Below, one piece after another: positions 5,887 to 7,824 of a stretch of DNA of 7,824 nucleotides. The position numbers were made by a program, and so were the translations under genes. The DNA is taken from NCBI GenBank assembly GCA_030603505.1, contig JAUVXQ010000052.1:1-7824 (forward strand), in the 5' to 3' direction. Every line of letters starts with the position of its first letter. Position 1 is the stretch's first letter. The notes under the pieces are model-generated. The model had not been told where the DNA came from. It was given only the letters and a program-made list of their open reading frames with translations, and did no database searches. This stretch comes from Candidatus Heimdallarchaeota archaeon. GTDB taxonomy: Archaea > Asgardarchaeota > Heimdallarchaeia > Heimdallarchaeales > Heimdallarchaeaceae.

Positions 5887-5895
5887 CTTATAAAT
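5887..5895 (+). promoter_or_regulatory. TATA box, forward surface-protein gene
   Basis: CTTATAAAT closely matches the archaeal TATA consensus. Transcription would start near 5915-5920, leaving a leader of about 85 bases before the ATG at 6002 that contains the five-codon frame at 5924. Confidence 0.45.
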
Positions 5896-5980
5896 GAGTT
5901 CTAACATAAGAGAGTGATAAAAAATGGCTGAAAAGGCTTAAGAATATACATCTATTCTTTCTTGCGGTTTTGGTAAAGAT

Positions 5981-5986
5981 AGGTGA
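5981..5986 (+). promoter_or_regulatory. AGGTGA ribosome site, unusually far from the start
   Basis: AGGTGA lies 15 bases before the ATG at 6002, which is longer than the usual 5-10. No closer in-frame start exists, because a TGA at 5984 closes the frame. A second, stronger match, GGGGAGGT at 6018-6025, falls inside the coding region with no in-frame start after it. Confidence 0.35.
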
Positions 5987-6001
5987 AAGTCACTGAAAAC
6001 G

Positions 6002-7824
6002 ATGATTGAGCGATTAAGGGGAGGTTTAAGGAAAAAGAGTGAAGTTTGTTCTTTCTTTATATCAATTCTTAGAAAAAATATATTACAAAAAGAAGCGAAA
6101 AAGAGAAAAAATTCATTTCAGATCAAAATCTTCATTTTGTTAATACTTGTATCTATAATCTTTCAAAGGGCTAATGCAGAAGAACATTCTAATTCTTATC
6201 TGGAAAATTCCGCTATAACTCTCCTTCCCCAAGATATTGTTTTTGAGTATGATTCAACCTTTAACAAACAATCGTTTACTGTTGAACTCTCTCACATTGA
6301 ACTTGATGTTTTTAACAGCATTAATCTCTTTTTCAAGCAAGAAGGGGATAAAACCGATGGGTCATTAAAAGTTGTCTTCCTCTTCAATGGCACAGGGATT
6401 GAATTTATAATCTCACGTTTATATCAAGACCAACAAGAACATAATTTGACGCAAGCATTTGTTTATCCAGTTAAATTCAACGGAACAATGAATCTGACAA
6501 TAACTTGTGAAGGTCAAACATCATATTTTCATTCAGGCTCATTACAAATATTTTGCACAACAGCGATCAAAGCAGTTGAAATTCCTTTATTATCAGATAC
6601 AACAATTACTCTTCCTACTTACCCCAATTCTTTATCCTTTAGCGGAAGCGTTGCATCACCTGTATCTAGGTGTGTGATGACTGCGTTTTGTAACACGAAA
6701 AAATCAGATAAACTTAATGTTTCGCTTTCCTTTACTTCAAATTCCTTTACAGCTTTCTCGCAATATATTGAAGTTGAACTCAACAATCAAGTTGTAGTAA
6801 CAGAGGAATTTGATGATGGAATAACGACTACTTTAACCTTTATTCTTCCTATAGATACTGGCTTAAACTTTCTTTCTTTCCTTTTTATTGTTAGTAAGAG
6901 CGTCGATATTTTTCACTTTACAGACATTCAAACAGATGGATTTGTTTTCTCTTTTGAAGATTTTCTTCCAGAGAACATTCTAAGTTATAATCATTGGGAA
7001 GGAGATGAAATAGACCACACTTTTGATATTTCTGTATTAAAACCTGTTGCGAGTAACAACCAACAACAGATTTTACATATAGACTTGAATTATGGATGTT
7101 TAGGTTCAATAATCTCTCCAGCTTATTATGAGCTTTACTCAGGAATAGAAATTTATTCTGGAGAACTGACAGAAAGTGAGCAGAGTCAATCTCAAACTAT
7201 AGAAATTAACACTTTTACAACTACTTATGATGTTCCTTTGCTTTTTAGAATTCATGGCTCAGTAGAAGGAGAAGGAATATTTTTCATTTTCAATACTAGT
7301 ACAATAGAAATAAAACCCGTTCTAGAATTTACAGGTGAAGCAACTGAACAGTTTGAGAGTGTGTTTACCAAGGAAGAAATAATTCCTTCTTCTATTTCTG
7401 AAACCGTTACCCGTACTTACTTTGATGTATTTAGTACTGCGTCTTATGCAACTAGATGTAATCTCTCGTTATCACTTACTTTGTTCACCGAAACATATTT
7501 TCCTGTTGAAAAGATTGATATTAATCTAAGAGTTGGTAATCAAGAATATTTCTTTGGTAGTATCAAGAATAGAATAGAGATTGATATCGTTAAAGAATTA
7601 ACGATTCTTCGAGGATATCACGAGGTAGAGTTAACGCTTGTAATCTATATGAGCGGGACGACTATTACCTTACAAAATGTTCGATATACCCTCATTCCTT
7701 CTACAATTGTTGAGTTACCAACTAATAACAATCCTGTTAATAACGAAACTAGTGAACCAAAGAAGGTTATTAACCCCTCAAAACCTCTTTTCATGGGCAT
7801 CGAATATGGGGTTGATGGTTTAAT
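6002..7824 (+). CDS. Large secreted β-rich repeat protein, cut by the right edge
   Basis: The frame from ATG 6002 runs to the window end without a stop: 607 full codons, C-terminus missing. I recognise no family. A long basic N-region (residues 1-42, including LRKK and KEAKKRKN) leads into a hydrophobic core (43-54, IFILLILVSIIF) and an ANA|EE signal-peptidase-like site at 59/60, so export is likely. From about residue 70 there are roughly four segments of about 125 residues (about 72-199, 200-327, 328-452, 453-570). Each has alternating hydrophobic strands and no helices, as in β-sandwich domains; compare LNVSLSFTS, CNLSLSLTLFT and LHIDLNYG. Several N-x-S/T sites (NGT, NLT, NVS, NTS, NLS, NET) could be glycosylated. 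A linker with PTNNNPVNNETSEPKK begins after the fourth segment. The gene is divergent from the propeller gene. It is probably a surface or adhesion protein, with a C-terminal anchor beyond the window; this is inference. Confidence 0.85.
   Translation, partial: MIERLRGGLRKKSEVCSFFISILRKNILQKEAKKRKNSFQIKIFILLILVSIIFQRANAEEHSNSYLENSAITLLPQDIVFEYDSTFNKQSFTVELSHIELDVFNSINLFFKQEGDKTDGSLKVVFLFNGTGIEFIISRLYQDQQEHNLTQAFVYPVKFNGTMNLTITCEGQTSYFHSGSLQIFCTTAIKAVEIPLLSDTTITLPTYPNSLSFSGSVASPVSRCVMTAFCNTKKSDKLNVSLSFTSNSFTAFSQYIEVELNNQVVVTEEFDDGITTTLTFILPIDTGLNFLSFLFIVSKSVDIFHFTDIQTDGFVFSFEDFLPENILSYNHWEGDEIDHTFDISVLKPVASNNQQQILHIDLNYGCLGSIISPAYYELYSGIEIYSGELTESEQSQSQTIEINTFTTTYDVPLLFRIHGSVEGEGIFFIFNTSTIEIKPVLEFTGEATEQFESVFTKEEIIPSSISETVTRTYFDVFSTASYATRCNLSLSLTLFTETYFPVEKIDINLRVGNQEYFFGSIKNRIEIDIVKELTILRGYHEVELTLVIYMSGTTITLQNVRYTLIPSTIVELPTNNNPVNNETSEPKKVINPSKPLFMGIEYGVDGL

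Larger units (their letters stand above)
5713..6001. promoter_or_regulatory. Divergent promoter region between two surface-protein genes
   Basis: These 289 bases hold no gene. On the reverse strand an A/T block (aaataaatatt, about 5738-5750) lies 25-35 bases before the ATG at 5712 and could be the TATA box for the propeller gene. On the forward strand TTATAAAT at 5888-5895 is the best archaeal TATA match in the window. An ATG at 5924 opens a five-codon frame (MAEKA) ending at TAA 5939; it shares the frame of the downstream gene, from which it is separated by this TAA and a TGA at 5984. Confidence 0.5.

Noticed and set aside
6039..6143. GTG-initiated short frame after GGGGAGGT
   Set aside because: It encodes a Lys/Arg-rich peptide of about 34 residues overlapping the large gene in another frame; the ribosome site match is probably chance.
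6918..7109. Reverse frame of 63 codons
   Set aside because: It lies antisense inside the uninterrupted large forward gene and has no recognisable content.

Overview
The window looks like chromosomal DNA from an uncultivated, AT-rich archaeon. Supporting this are a cyclic 2,3-diphosphoglycerate synthetase (cpgS) family gene, TATA-like boxes placed about 25 bases before several starts, GGTGA/GAGGT-type ribosome sites, a bare T-run after a stop codon, and cell-surface proteins typical of archaea (β-propeller plus thrombospondin type 3 repeats plus a C-terminal membrane anchor). An Asgard, Heimdallarchaeia-like source is my guess from overall style; the sequence alone does not prove it. There are no RNA genes, insertion sequences or CRISPR arrays that I can recognise.

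Left third (1-2754): three forward genes, each with its own upstream signals rather than a tight operon. They are a small two-helix membrane protein (208-459), a YjjG-like HAD phosphohydrolase (520-1275), and a full-length cpgS-family P-loop enzyme (1423-2754). The two enzymes both handle phosphorylated small molecules, but nothing shows that they work together.

Middle (2755-3964): a gene-poor stretch of about 1.2 kb that looks like decaying or very young sequence. It holds a short reading frame broken at a run of seven A (2804-3027), about 460 bases with no convincing gene but with a GC-richer imperfect hairpin (3254-3285) and a perfect GGAGGTG with no start codon after it, a 61-residue signal-peptide-like fragment (3490-3675), and a 52-codon frame (3689-3847).

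Right part (3965-7824): two divergently oriented surface-protein genes share a 289-base promoter region. The reverse-strand gene (5712 to 3965) encodes a signal peptide, eight FG-GAP/PQQ-like propeller blades of about 45 residues, a calcium-binding thrombospondin type 3 stalk and a C-terminal membrane helix. It is split by a frameshift in blade 6 or 7 near 4715-4727. The forward-strand gene (6002 to beyond the right edge) is an uninterrupted frame of at least 607 codons. It encodes a signal peptide and about four tandem β-rich segments of about 125 residues, followed by an Asn/Pro/Thr linker. It matches no family that I recognise and is the most novel-looking object here. The divergent layout suggests, but does not prove, that the two proteins are co-regulated or act together at the cell surface.
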